A stretch of 64,000 nt of DNA from Trebonia kvetii (lineage in GTDB: Bacteria; Actinomycetota; Actinomycetes; Streptosporangiales; Streptosporangiaceae): positions 1 through 64,000 of the forward strand of contig NZ_RPFW01000009.1 of the NCBI RefSeq assembly GCF_007827045.1, written 5' to 3'. A model generated the notes under the pieces. That model was not told the DNA's origin and searched no databases. It saw only the letters and a program-made list of their open reading frames with translations. How positions within the stretch are numbered: the first letter of the stretch is position 1; each line of letters begins with the position of its first letter. Both the position numbers and the translations under genes were made by a program. Positions 24,230-37,716 of this stretch are shown here, in pieces.

Positions 24230-25588
24230 CTAGCCCTTGCGGTAGGAGTCCCGCACCTCGCGGACGTACGGGGCCGGGGCGACGGTGGCGCGGATGCCGA
24301 CCTGCCGGTGCCGTTCGACGGCGGGCTTGCCGGTGTTCGGCCGCTCACCCCACAGCACGGTGACCTCGGTGCCAGGCTCGCTGGCGGCCGTGTCGATCGT
24401 CGCGAGCGAGACGAACGCGTGCTCGGTGGCGAGGTAGCCGACGTCGAGGGAGAGACCCACGGTCGACCCGCCGCGCAGCACCCTGTCGACCTGGAAGAAC
24501 GCGTACCGGGCCTTGGGCATCTCGATGTACTTGGCCGGCAGGCCCGGCTCGCACAGCGACCTGACCGCGAGCGCGAGGTCGTCGGGGTTCCACACCAGCG
24601 TCACCTTGGCGCGGTGGTGGTCCTCGGCCGCGACGCGTATCAGCGCCTCGCGGCCGAGGAAGTCATGGTCGAACTTGACGGTCCGGCCGTAGCCGATGTC
24701 GTACGGCGTGACGTAGTAGTCGGCGATGTCGGGCGAGTCCATGCTCCCGCCGAGCGAGCCAAGCGCGGACACGTCGAGCCACTCCCGGTAGCCCTGCATG
24801 TCAGCACCGAAGATGGCGGGCACCGCCGTCGGGATCCAGCCCGACTCCAGGTTCGAGGTGGAGTAGGCCTTGGCCCCGGCCCGGCGCAGGCCGAACTCCT
24901 CGCCGGCCGCGAGGATCGCCGCGAGCACGTCCTCGCCCTCGGCCCACGGGCCGAACAGCTCGAAGCCCGGCTGGCCGGCCATGCCGTGCCGCAGCGCCCG
25001 CACCCGGTGCCCGGCGATGGCGAATTCCGTCATGTGGAAGAACTTCACGTCGGGCAGCGGCCCGCCGATGAGCTTCGACACGATCACCCCGGCGGCCGGC
25101 CCCTGCAGTTCGTAGCGGTAGAGCACCGGCGGGCCCGACAGGCGGTCGACCGAGTTGTCGTCGCGCTCGACCGTCACGTTCCAGTCGCCCGTCGCCACGT
25201 TGTACTGCAGCCAGTTGGCGACCGTCGGGTGACCCACCACGTCGAACAGGTCCTCCGCCAGGTGGAAGAGGATGGCGTCGCCGATGAGGTGGCCGTCGGC
25301 GTTGACCGCGACGTACTGCTTGGCCTTGCCAGGGCCGAAGTTCGCGAACGAGTTGACGCCGAGGCTGCTCAGCAGCCGCAGCGCGTCGGGGCCGCGCAGG
25401 AACAGGTCGGTCATGTGATGCGACTGGTCGAAGAGCACGCAGGTGGTGCGCCACGCGTTCTGCTCGGTGCGCCAGTTGGTGAACTCGGGTGCGACTGGGA
25501 AGGCGTGCGGCCGCGCGGTCGACTGGCGCAGCAGTTCCACCGGCGACCCGGCGCGCTTGATGGCCGCCTCGAGGCTCTCGAACGTCAT
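24230..25588 (-). CDS. GcvT-fold tetrahydrofolate-dependent methyltransferase, LigM/DesA O-demethylase-like
   Basis: 452 residues. TFESLEAAIKRAGSPVELLRQ, a WRTTCVLFDQSHHMTDLFLRGPDALRLL core and DIGYGRTVKFDHDFLGREAL show the aminomethyltransferase (GcvT) fold. The N-terminal region and length fit the LigM/DesA branch, which moves the methyl of vanillate or syringate to tetrahydrofolate, rather than glycine-cleavage GcvT (about 370 residues, with gcvH/gcvP neighbours that are absent here). ATG 25588 is chosen because ggagggaag lies just upstream; longer frames have no SD. Substrate is inferred only from family resemblance; dimethylsulfoniopropionate demethylase-type proteins are another branch to consider. 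Confidence 0.75.
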   Translation of the reverse strand: MTFESLEAAIKRAGSPVELLRQSTARPHAFPVAPEFTNWRTEQNAWRTTCVLFDQSHHMTDLFLRGPDALRLLSSLGVNSFANFGPGKAKQYVAVNADGHLIGDAILFHLAEDLFDVVGHPTVANWLQYNVATGDWNVTVERDDNSVDRLSGPPVLYRYELQGPAAGVIVSKLIGGPLPDVKFFHMTEFAIAGHRVRALRHGMAGQPGFELFGPWAEGEDVLAAILAAGEEFGLRRAGAKAYSTSNLESGWIPTAVPAIFGADMQGYREWLDVSALGSLGGSMDSPDIADYYVTPYDIGYGRTVKFDHDFLGREALIRVAAEDHHRAKVTLVWNPDDLALAVRSLCEPGLPAKYIEMPKARYAFFQVDRVLRGGSTVGLSLDVGYLATEHAFVSLATIDTAASEPGTEVTVLWGERPNTGKPAVERHRQVGIRATVAPAPYVREVRDSYRKG

Positions 25589-25707
25589 CGCTTCCCTCCC
25601 TGAAGTAGACCGCACCAGTAGACCGCGAAACGGGCGCCGCCGCGCCGGCCATGCGGGCAGTCTCGATCGCGACAAATGTCTCGGTTGTCCGCCCCGGCCG
25701 ACGGGAG

Positions 25708-26136
25708 TTAACCGAGGACGAAGGGGACCGCGAGCAGGTCGCGGGCGGTGAACTGGTAGATGTCGCCGGCGGGGGTCCAGATCAGCACCTGCAGGCCGGG
25801 GTCGAACTCGACGAACCACTGCCGGCACGCACCGCAGGGCATCGCGGCGTTGAGCCCGTCACCAGGCGCGGCATCGACGCACGCCACGGCGATCCGGCTG
25901 AGCGCCAGGTCGCCCGAGGTCACCGCCTTGGCGATCGCGGCGCGTTCGGCGCACAGGGTCAGTCCGTAGCTGGCGTTCTCCACGTTCGCGCCGGTGTAGA
26001 TGCCGCCCGCGGTGGCGACGGCCGCGCCGACCCGGAAACGCGAGTATTTCGCGTAGGCGAACTGGGCCGCCGCGCACGCGGCATCGGACAGCGCGCGGGC
26101 ATCGGCGTCGTCGGTCTTGCGCAGTTCCACCGGCAT
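25708..26136 (-). CDS. cdd: Cytidine deaminase
   Basis: 142 residues, the homotetrameric type. Zinc ligands are the Cys of LTLCAERAAIAKA (CAE variant) and the two Cys of MPCGACRQW; the catalytic Glu is in CAERA. The substrate-binding segment YSRFRVGAAVAT and GANVENASYGLT are intact. It hydrolyses cytidine and deoxycytidine to uridine forms in pyrimidine salvage. ATG 26136 follows gaggagt. Confidence 0.94.
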   Translation of the reverse strand: MPVELRKTDDADARALSDAACAAAQFAYAKYSRFRVGAAVATAGGIYTGANVENASYGLTLCAERAAIAKAVTSGDLALSRIAVACVDAAPGDGLNAAMPCGACRQWFVEFDPGLQVLIWTPAGDIYQFTARDLLAVPFVLG

Positions 26137-26221
26137 TACTCCTCGGGCACGCCTCGGGTCAGGCTGCCAGCAGCCTAACGACCGCGACGGTCAACGGCGA
26201 GCACTGGCCGGGCCCGCGGCT

Positions 26222-27613
26222 TTACGCCGGCCGGCTCGACACTGCCCCGCTCTCGATGGCGTCCACCAGTTGGGCGTGATCGCGCTCGGTCTGGTCGGCG
26301 TACACGGTGGCGAACTCGCCGACCGACGCGATGAACCTGCCGCCCTTGCCGATGTAGCCGGCGATGGCCGTCGCATCGCCGGTGCGGGCGTGCGCCTTGG
26401 CGAGCGTCGCGCCGCATGCGGCGGCGAACTCGACGAGCCGGGGAGCGATCAGCGCGGTCGTCGGGATGATCTTCATGTCCCGGAACTGCCGCACGTAGAA
26501 GTCGTTGCCGTTCATCGAGCCCCAGCCGGCGAAGATGTCGGTGGCGCTCTGCACCAGCCGCTTACCTCTGATCACCCGCTCCCCATGGCTGGTGTGGCGG
26601 CTCGGCTCTGCATAGGCCTCGTAGATCGCGGGCCCTGCCTGCTTGGCCTGCAGGAACAACGGGTCGGTGCCGGTCCGGCCTTCCAGCAGCACCAGGTACA
26701 CCCGCATTCCGACACTGCCCACGCCGACCACCTGGCGGACCGCGTCCACCTCGGTGAACCGGTCGAACAGGATCCGGCGGTCTTCCTGCAGGGTCAGCCG
26801 GTACCCGGCGAGCAGCTGGTCTACCAGGTCGGCCTGCGCGGCCTCGCTGAGCGTGGTCCTGATCGGCGGGTCAGCGGTGATCCGCGGCCGGCCGTCGGCC
26901 ATCTCGGTGAGCCGGGCGAACGCGCCGCGGCTTGTGCGCCGTTCCCTGCCGCGCTCTATGTGCACCGAGACCCGGTCGCGGTCGGCGGGCTCGAAGTAGT
27001 CGACAAGCTGGTCCACGTGGAGCGCGTCATACCAGATGTCGAGTTCCGGCATCGTGGCGTAGCGACGGATGCCCCGGCAGTAGGCCCGCAGGCCGGCCGA
27101 CACCGCCTCCGCGGCCCTGAGCGACCCGACCTCGCTGTCCCGCGCCGCCAGCATGATGCTCGCGGCGAAGCGCTTCACGTCCCACTCGAAAGGACCGGGC
27201 AGCGTCTCGTCGAAATCCCGCAGGTCGAACGATAGGTTGCGCTCCGGTGTCGCCCACAGGCCGAAGTTCAGCACGTGCGCGTCGCCGGCGAGCTGCACCG
27301 TCAGCCCACTGTCTGGATGGGCGGCCAGATCGGCGGCCATCACCGCCGCGGCGCCGCGGAAGTAGTTCCACGCCGAGGCCGCCATGCGATAGTGACGGAT
27401 GGGCACCAGCTCGCGGTCCCTGGTCTCATCCTGCGCCAGGATGGTCCGCAGCGCGTCGTGCTCGCGATCGCGCTCCATCCATGACCCGAGTTCGCTGCGC
27501 TTGACCCGCTGGCGCACGGCCTTTCCCGAGGCCCGCCGCTCGTCGGCGGTGGCGCGCAGGTCGTGCGGCCAGGCGGCCTGGCGGTCACGCGGCGGTGAAA
27601 CGGAATCTTCCAT
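26222..27613 (-). CDS. DUF2252 family protein
   Basis: 463 residues. The typical series is seen: RHYRMAASAWNYFRGAAAVMAADLA, QLAGDAHVLNFGLWATPERNLSFDLRDFDETLPGPFEWDVKRF, RQVVGVGSVGMRVYLVLLEG, LFLQAKQAGPA and GKRLVQSATDIFAGW. The fold is thought to be kinase-like (aminoglycoside-phosphotransferase superfamily), with DAHVLNFG in the place of a catalytic loop and FDLRDFDE in that of the metal-binding loop; no substrate is known. ATG 27613 is chosen by protein homology; the longer frame starts in GC-shadow sequence. Stands as a single transcription unit. Confidence 0.88.
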   Translation of the reverse strand: MEDSVSPPRDRQAAWPHDLRATADERRASGKAVRQRVKRSELGSWMERDREHDALRTILAQDETRDRELVPIRHYRMAASAWNYFRGAAAVMAADLAAHPDSGLTVQLAGDAHVLNFGLWATPERNLSFDLRDFDETLPGPFEWDVKRFAASIMLAARDSEVGSLRAAEAVSAGLRAYCRGIRRYATMPELDIWYDALHVDQLVDYFEPADRDRVSVHIERGRERRTSRGAFARLTEMADGRPRITADPPIRTTLSEAAQADLVDQLLAGYRLTLQEDRRILFDRFTEVDAVRQVVGVGSVGMRVYLVLLEGRTGTDPLFLQAKQAGPAIYEAYAEPSRHTSHGERVIRGKRLVQSATDIFAGWGSMNGNDFYVRQFRDMKIIPTTALIAPRLVEFAAACGATLAKAHARTGDATAIAGYIGKGGRFIASVGEFATVYADQTERDHAQLVDAIESGAVSSRPA

Positions 27614-27736
27614 CGAACATTCGCCCCCATCCGGTGGCCGGCCGCGCGGACCGGAGCCCAGCGCAATTATCTCACGCTGTGCTGATGGAGAGTTACTGAA
27701 GGTAATCAAATTGCGCCGGTCTGCGGCCGGCACTGG

Positions 27737-28450
27737 TCACCGGCCAGCGGCGGCCGCCACGATCGCGACGGCCTCCGCCGCCACGTCGGTGATGATCGCG
27801 GCCACCCGCGGGTCGGTCGCGTACCTGCTGATCAGGGCGGGGGAATTTACCGTCCATAGCAGGCACGGCAGCCCGGCCGCGGCGGCCCGGCGCAGCACGC
27901 CGAGCGGGGCAAGCCCGTAGTGCGGCGCCAGGTAGTCCGCCCGGACGCGCCGCGCGAGACCGACCGGGTAGAGTTCGCCGAACCGAGCCGCCAGGTCGAG
28001 CAGCGATCCGCCGTCGCCGATCAGCAGTCCGGTCTTGACCTCGGGGTAGACATCCTTCGCCTGGGCGACGACGGCGGGGAGAAACGACGTGACCACCAAC
28101 TGGCCGGGGTCGAAGCCGGCTCGCAGCACGGCCATCACGTCGGCCACGTAGCCGTCTTCCTTGAGTTCCACGTCCAGCCTGATGCGCCCGGCGCAGACCG
28201 CGAGCACCTCGGTGAGCAGCGGCGGCAGCACCCCGGCGGCCGCCGCGATCTCCGCGCGGCTGAGCGCGCCAACCGGTACGCCGCGCACCTGCGCGTCATG
28301 GAAGGCGATCAGCTCGCCCTCCCCGGTGGAGCGGACGTCGAACTCGATCATGTCGGCGCCGACGTCGATGGCGTTGCTGAAGGCAGCGATGGTGTTCTCG
28401 GCCGCCCCGGTCGCGACTCCCCGGTGCGCGGCCACCATGGCACGGGTCAT
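27737..28450 (-). CDS. Glycerophosphodiester phosphodiesterase family protein
   Basis: 237 residues of the GDPD TIM barrel without signal peptide. VAAHRGVATGAAENTIAAFSNAIDVGADMIEFDVR carries the catalytic HRG, the ENT motif and the metal-binding EFD; LIAFHDAQV supplies the second catalytic His; LDVELKEDGYV provides a further metal ligand. It hydrolyses glycerophosphodiesters to sn-glycerol-3-P and an alcohol, in the cytoplasm. ATG 28450 begins MTRAMVAAHRG; the longer frame upstream is unlikely. Confidence 0.9.
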   Translation of the reverse strand: MTRAMVAAHRGVATGAAENTIAAFSNAIDVGADMIEFDVRSTGEGELIAFHDAQVRGVPVGALSRAEIAAAAGVLPPLLTEVLAVCAGRIRLDVELKEDGYVADVMAVLRAGFDPGQLVVTSFLPAVVAQAKDVYPEVKTGLLIGDGGSLLDLAARFGELYPVGLARRVRADYLAPHYGLAPLGVLRRAAAAGLPCLLWTVNSPALISRYATDPRVAAIITDVAAEAVAIVAAAAGR

Positions 28451-28686
28451 GTCGCGCAGTATGCCTTGTGCGGATCTGCCCGCTACCGTGGGGGTAGCGT
28501 CCGTGAGCCAGTGATCATCTTCACCCTCACCTCGAAGGACGCTTGCCGCGCCGGTTCGCGCGCTAGCCTTCGCGACGGGCCAGGGATGGCCGCCTTTTTG
28601 TCGGTTTCCTACAAATCGGTGGCGCCGGCGTGCGTCATGCCCTGCATTGGTCCTCCAGCCGGGTATCGAGCAGGATAGAAACAGGT

Positions 28687-28720
28687 GAAGGCGAGGCCTG
28701 GGACTCCGGGCATCGCCTTC
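28687..28720 (+). promoter_or_regulatory. Hairpin in the leader of the acyl-CoA carboxylase gene
   Basis: gaaggcga and tcgccttc are perfect 8-bp arms, and inside them gcctgg...ccgggc pair as well, giving a nearly continuous stem of about 14 bp with a short loop. It lies 30 bases before the carboxylase start, inside a 299-bp region (28451-28749) with no gene. It has no U tract. A 5' UTR element or factor-binding site is possible. Confidence 0.45.
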
Positions 28721-28749
28721 TGACATGTCGGTACTCGGAGGCTTAACCG

Positions 28750-34296
<5,547 letters not shown>

Positions 34297-34321
34297 GGTC
34301 CAGGTCAAAGTCAGGATCAGT

Positions 34322-34376
34322 CCGAACGGGTTCGTGGTTCACCTGGTCATCCTCGGTGAAACACGAACCCGTTCGG
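34322..34376. terminator. Long hairpin after the carboxylase gene, built from two inverted repeat copies
   Basis: Arms ccgaacgggttcgtg (34322-34336) and cacgaacccgttcgg (34362-34376) pair perfectly over 15 bp. After one mismatch six more pairs form (ttcacc / ggtgaa), leaving an 11-base loop. It lies 26 bases beyond the carboxylase stop and before the convergent small membrane gene, so it can act as a bidirectional terminator. No U tract follows, as is common in actinomycetes. Each arm is a copy of the dispersed repeat also seen near 47.0 and 48.1 kb. Confidence 0.75.
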
Positions 34377-34395
34377 CATAGACACGGGCGGATTC

Positions 34396-34647
34396 TCAGT
34401 CCCGCGTGGCTTCCGGCTGCTCACGGCGGTGCTTGTAACCGCCCACGGCAAGCCATGCGGCGCTGATCAGCAGATACACGACACCGACCATGACGTACCC
34501 GAAACCGCTCGACCGGCCGACGGCGACGCCGATCTGAGCCACGCCCACCAGCAGGAACGCGATCCCCAGCCCGTACCAGTACCGGACGTCTGGCCTATGC
34601 CACCACCGCTGCCCCCGCCGCCTCGCATGCTGCCCCGCAACTCCCAT
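34396..34647 (-). CDS. Small membrane protein, unknown function
   Basis: 83 residues with two hydrophobic helices (YGLGIAFLLVGVAQIGVAVG and YVMVGVVYLLISAAWLAVGG) linked by a short SSGFG turn, with basic ends. I do not recognise a family. Third-position GC and the position between a terminator and the SDR gene support a real gene. An in-frame ATG at 34647 is used; there is no strong SD. Confidence 0.55.
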   Translation of the reverse strand: MGVAGQHARRRGQRWWHRPDVRYWYGLGIAFLLVGVAQIGVAVGRSSGFGYVMVGVVYLLISAAWLAVGGYKHRREQPEATRD

Positions 34648-34716
34648 GGCACCCCGTTGCCCGGCAGTTGCGCCAGCAAACGAGTTCGACGGTGAGTAAT
34701 GTGCAAACGTGGCGAG

Positions 34717-35550
34717 TTACTTGACGAGGGCGCCGGCGTCGACGGGGAGGGTGACGCCGGTGATGTAGCGCGCCTCGTCGGAGGCGAGGAACAGCACGGC
34801 GTTGCTGATGTCGGCTGGCTCGACCCAGGGCACGGGCAGCGCGTTGACCATCTGGAAGACCGGCGCCGCCGATTCGCGGCTCGGGTGCGGGTTGGCGGGG
34901 TCGAACATGCGCCATGTCTGCTCGTTCTGGATCATGAGCGTGTCGACCAGGGTCGGGTGGACGCTGTTGACCCGGATGCGGTGCCCGGCGAACTCGCTGG
35001 CGACCGAGCGCATGATGCCGACGACGCCGTGCTTGGCGGTGCTGTAGTGCACGGAGTTGGCGGCGCCGCGCAGGCCGAGCACCGAGCTTGTCAGGATCAC
35101 CGATCCGCCGCCGCCTGCGATGAGGTGCGGCAGCGCGGCCTTCACCGTGTTCCATACCCCGGTCAGGTTGATGCCGATGGTCTCCTGCCAGGCGGCGTCG
35201 TCTAGGTCGAGGGTGGGGACGGGCTGGTAGATGCCCGCGTTCGCGACGACGATGTCCAGCCTGCCGAGCTGGGCGACTCCGTCGCTCACGGCCTCGCTCA
35301 GCGCCGCGGAGTCCCTGACGTCCGCCTTGCGCGCGACGATCCGCCTGTCCAGCGCCTCGACCTGGCTGACCGTCGCTGCCAGGTCCGCTTCGGTGGCCGG
35401 CGGGTAGGCAGACACGGAGGTGACCCGCCCGGCGATGTCGACCGCGATAATGTCCGCGCCCTCCTCGGCGAGCCGTATCGCGTGGCTGCGGCCCTGGCCG
35501 CGCGCCGCGCCGGTGATGAAAGCGACCTTGCCCTGTACCCGTCCTGGCAT
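34717..35550 (-). CDS. Mycofactocin-coupled SDR family oxidoreductase
   Basis: 277 residues. The cofactor loop is TGAARGQGRSHAIRLAEEGADIIAVDI; the insertion after the Asp (SVSAYPPATEADLAATVSQV...) is the feature that separates mycofactocin-dependent SDRs from classical ones, and it keeps the bound NAD from exchanging. Catalytic Ser is in VILTSSVLGL, Tyr and Lys in VHYSTAKHGVVG. Electrons are expected to go from the tightly held NADH to mycofactocin rather than to free NAD. Substrate is a small alcohol. No mft biosynthesis genes are in the window. ATG 35550 is favoured by aaggag seven bases upstream; a TTG two codons earlier is less likely. Confidence 0.88.
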   Translation of the reverse strand: MPGRVQGKVAFITGAARGQGRSHAIRLAEEGADIIAVDIAGRVTSVSAYPPATEADLAATVSQVEALDRRIVARKADVRDSAALSEAVSDGVAQLGRLDIVVANAGIYQPVPTLDLDDAAWQETIGINLTGVWNTVKAALPHLIAGGGGSVILTSSVLGLRGAANSVHYSTAKHGVVGIMRSVASEFAGHRIRVNSVHPTLVDTLMIQNEQTWRMFDPANPHPSRESAAPVFQMVNALPVPWVEPADISNAVLFLASDEARYITGVTLPVDAGALVK

Positions 35551-35632
35551 CAGCAAGCTCCTTGGTCCTGGGGTCGCCTCTCAGATTCCCGCGTGCGGCA
35601 CGCCCTGGCAACCTCACTAAAATGAACCCGCG

Positions 35633-37300
35633 ATGAGCGCGATACTGACCGCCAAGGGCCTAACCGCCGGGCATGCCGACCGTACCCTGTTCTCCGGTCT
35701 CGACCTGGTGGTCGCGCCGGGCGAGATCACCGGGCTTGTCGGGGTGAACGGCGCGGGCAAGTCCACGCTGCTGCGCATCCTGGCCGGCCTGCGGCCGCCG
35801 GACGCGGGCGATGTCTCACTCAGCCCGCCGACCGCCACGGTCGGCTACCTGTCCCAGGAACCGGAGCGTCGCGCGGGGGAGACGGTCGCCGATTTCATCG
35901 CCCGCCGCACCGGCGTTGCCGGGGCGCAGCGTGACCTGGACGATGCCACGCAACTCCTTGTCGAGGAGCGACCAGGCGCGGACGACGCCTACGCCGGCGC
36001 GCTCGACCGCTGGCTCGCACTCGGCGGCGCCGACCTGGAGGACCGGACCCCTCAGGTGTTCGCGATGCTCGGGCTGCGCGACGGCGCCGAGCGACAGCCG
36101 ATGGCCAGCCTGTCCGGCGGTCAGGCCGCCCGGGCAAACCTCGCCTCGCTGCTGCTGTCCCGCTACGACGTGTTCCTGCTCGACGAGCCAACCAACGACC
36201 TGGACATCGCCGGCCTTGAGATCCTCGAGGACTTCGTCGCGCACCTGCGGGCAGGCGCCGTCCTCGTCAGTCATGACCGCGCGTTCCTCGAGCGCACCGT
36301 GCACCGGGTACTCGAACTCGACCTGGCGCAGCAGCAGGTCCGGCTGTACGGCGGCGGCTACCTCGCCTACCTGGAGGAGCGGCAGATCGCCAAGCAGCAG
36401 GCCAGGGATGCCTACGAGAAGTACTCCGACACCAGGGCCGGCCTGCAGCAGCGGATGCGCACCCAGATCTCCTGGGCCGACAAGGGCGTCCGCGAGGCGA
36501 AGTCCAAGGCCACGGATAACGACAAGCACATACTGCACCGGCAGGTGAGCCGCTCGGAGAAGCTGGCCGGGAAGGTCAAGGCGACGGAACGGATGCTCGA
36601 GCGGCTGGACGTCGTCGAAGAGCCGCGCAAGGAGTGGCAGCTCAAGTTGGAGATCGCCGCCGCGCCCCGCTCAGGAACGGTGGCCGCCACGCTGCGGGAC
36701 GCGGTCGTCGAGCGCGGCGGTTTCCGCCTCGGCCCGGTCAGCCTCCAGGTCAACTGGGCCGACCGGATCGCCATCACCGGCCCGAACGGCTCGGGCAAGT
36801 CCACCCTCATCGCCGCGCTGCTCGGGCGGCTGCCGCTGACCTCGGGTCATGCCGCGCTTGGCAGCGGCATCCATGTCGGCGAGGTCGACCAGGCACGCAG
36901 CCTGTTCGGCGGCTCGCAGCCGCTCCTCGACGCCTTCGCCGCTCAGGTTCCCGGCATGCTTCCCGAGGAGATCAGGACGCTGCTCGCCAAGTACGGACTC
37001 AAGGCGGACCACGTGGTCCGCCCGGCCGCCTCGCTGTCGCCCGGCGAGCGCACCCGCGCCGCGCTCGCCCTGCTCCAAGCCCGCGGCGTGAACCTGCTGG
37101 TGCTCGACGAGCCGACCAACCACCTCGACTTGCCCGCGATCGAACAGCTCGAGGACGCCCTGGCGACCTACCCGGGTACGTTCATCCTGGTCACGCACGA
37201 TCGCCGGATGCTTGAGTCGGTCCTTGTCACCCGCCGCCTGTCAGTCGCGAACGGCCAGGTCGCCGAGTCGGCGCCGGGTCAGTCGACGGGGCAGAGATAG
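35633..37300 (+). CDS. ABC-F family ATP-binding protein
   Basis: 555 residues, two ATPase domains and no membrane segment. Domain 1: Walker A GVNGAGKST, signature LSGGQAARA, Walker B VFLLDEPTNDLD. Domain 2: Walker A GPNGSGKST, signature LSPGERTRA (degenerate Gly), Walker B LLVLDEPTNHLD. Between them lies the charged P-site tertiary-stacking-type linker (YEKYSDTRAGLQQRMRTQ...). These are cytosolic translation factors that act on the ribosome; some protect against antibiotics. Which branch this belongs to cannot be told from sequence alone. Overlaps the next gene's end by 22 bases, convergently. Confidence 0.93.
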   Translation: MSAILTAKGLTAGHADRTLFSGLDLVVAPGEITGLVGVNGAGKSTLLRILAGLRPPDAGDVSLSPPTATVGYLSQEPERRAGETVADFIARRTGVAGAQRDLDDATQLLVEERPGADDAYAGALDRWLALGGADLEDRTPQVFAMLGLRDGAERQPMASLSGGQAARANLASLLLSRYDVFLLDEPTNDLDIAGLEILEDFVAHLRAGAVLVSHDRAFLERTVHRVLELDLAQQQVRLYGGGYLAYLEERQIAKQQARDAYEKYSDTRAGLQQRMRTQISWADKGVREAKSKATDNDKHILHRQVSRSEKLAGKVKATERMLERLDVVEEPRKEWQLKLEIAAAPRSGTVAATLRDAVVERGGFRLGPVSLQVNWADRIAITGPNGSGKSTLIAALLGRLPLTSGHAALGSGIHVGEVDQARSLFGGSQPLLDAFAAQVPGMLPEEIRTLLAKYGLKADHVVRPAASLSPGERTRAALALLQARGVNLLVLDEPTNHLDLPAIEQLEDALATYPGTFILVTHDRRMLESVLVTRRLSVANGQVAESAPGQSTGQR

Positions 37301-37656
37301 CTCCACCGGCCGTCCTGGCGGATGAACCTGCTGGTTTCCGCGAGGACGCCGCGCTGCCCTTCCTTGTTGTAGACGGCACGGAACCGGACCGTGCCCGTGG
37401 TGTCGAACATCCCGCCGCCCTCGGTCTCGAGTACCGCCAGCCGCGTCCACCGCAGTGCCGGGTCGAGCGTGAGCTTCTGCGGACGGCGCGACGGGTGCCA
37501 GGTGCGCAGCAGGTAGCCGGCGTCGCCGACGGCGAACGCGCTGTACCTGGCGCGCATCAGCGACTCGGCGGTCAGTGCCTGAGCGCCGGCGTGCAGCCGC
37601 CCGCAGCAGGAGTCGTAGTCGTCGCCGAGGCCGCAGGGGCACGCGAGTACGTCCAT
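37279..37656 (-). CDS. YchJ-like (UPF0225) protein with SEC-C-like N-terminus
   Basis: 125 residues. The Cys cluster CPCGLGDDYDSCCG (residues 6-19) is a SEC-C/UPF0225 zinc-binding motif; AESLMRARYSAFAVGDAGYLLRTWHPS and WSYLCPVD complete the YchJ pattern. ATG 37656 is chosen since the Cys motif must sit at the N-terminus; the longer frame adds an unlikely basic stretch. Function unknown. Confidence 0.88.
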   Translation of the reverse strand: MDVLACPCGLGDDYDSCCGRLHAGAQALTAESLMRARYSAFAVGDAGYLLRTWHPSRRPQKLTLDPALRWTRLAVLETEGGGMFDTTGTVRFRAVYNKEGQRGVLAETSRFIRQDGRWSYLCPVD

Positions 37657-37716
37657 ACCGCCATTGTCGCAGCGGTTCCGCGCCGCCGGGCGCCCGTCAC
37701 GAGGCAAGGGCCCGGA

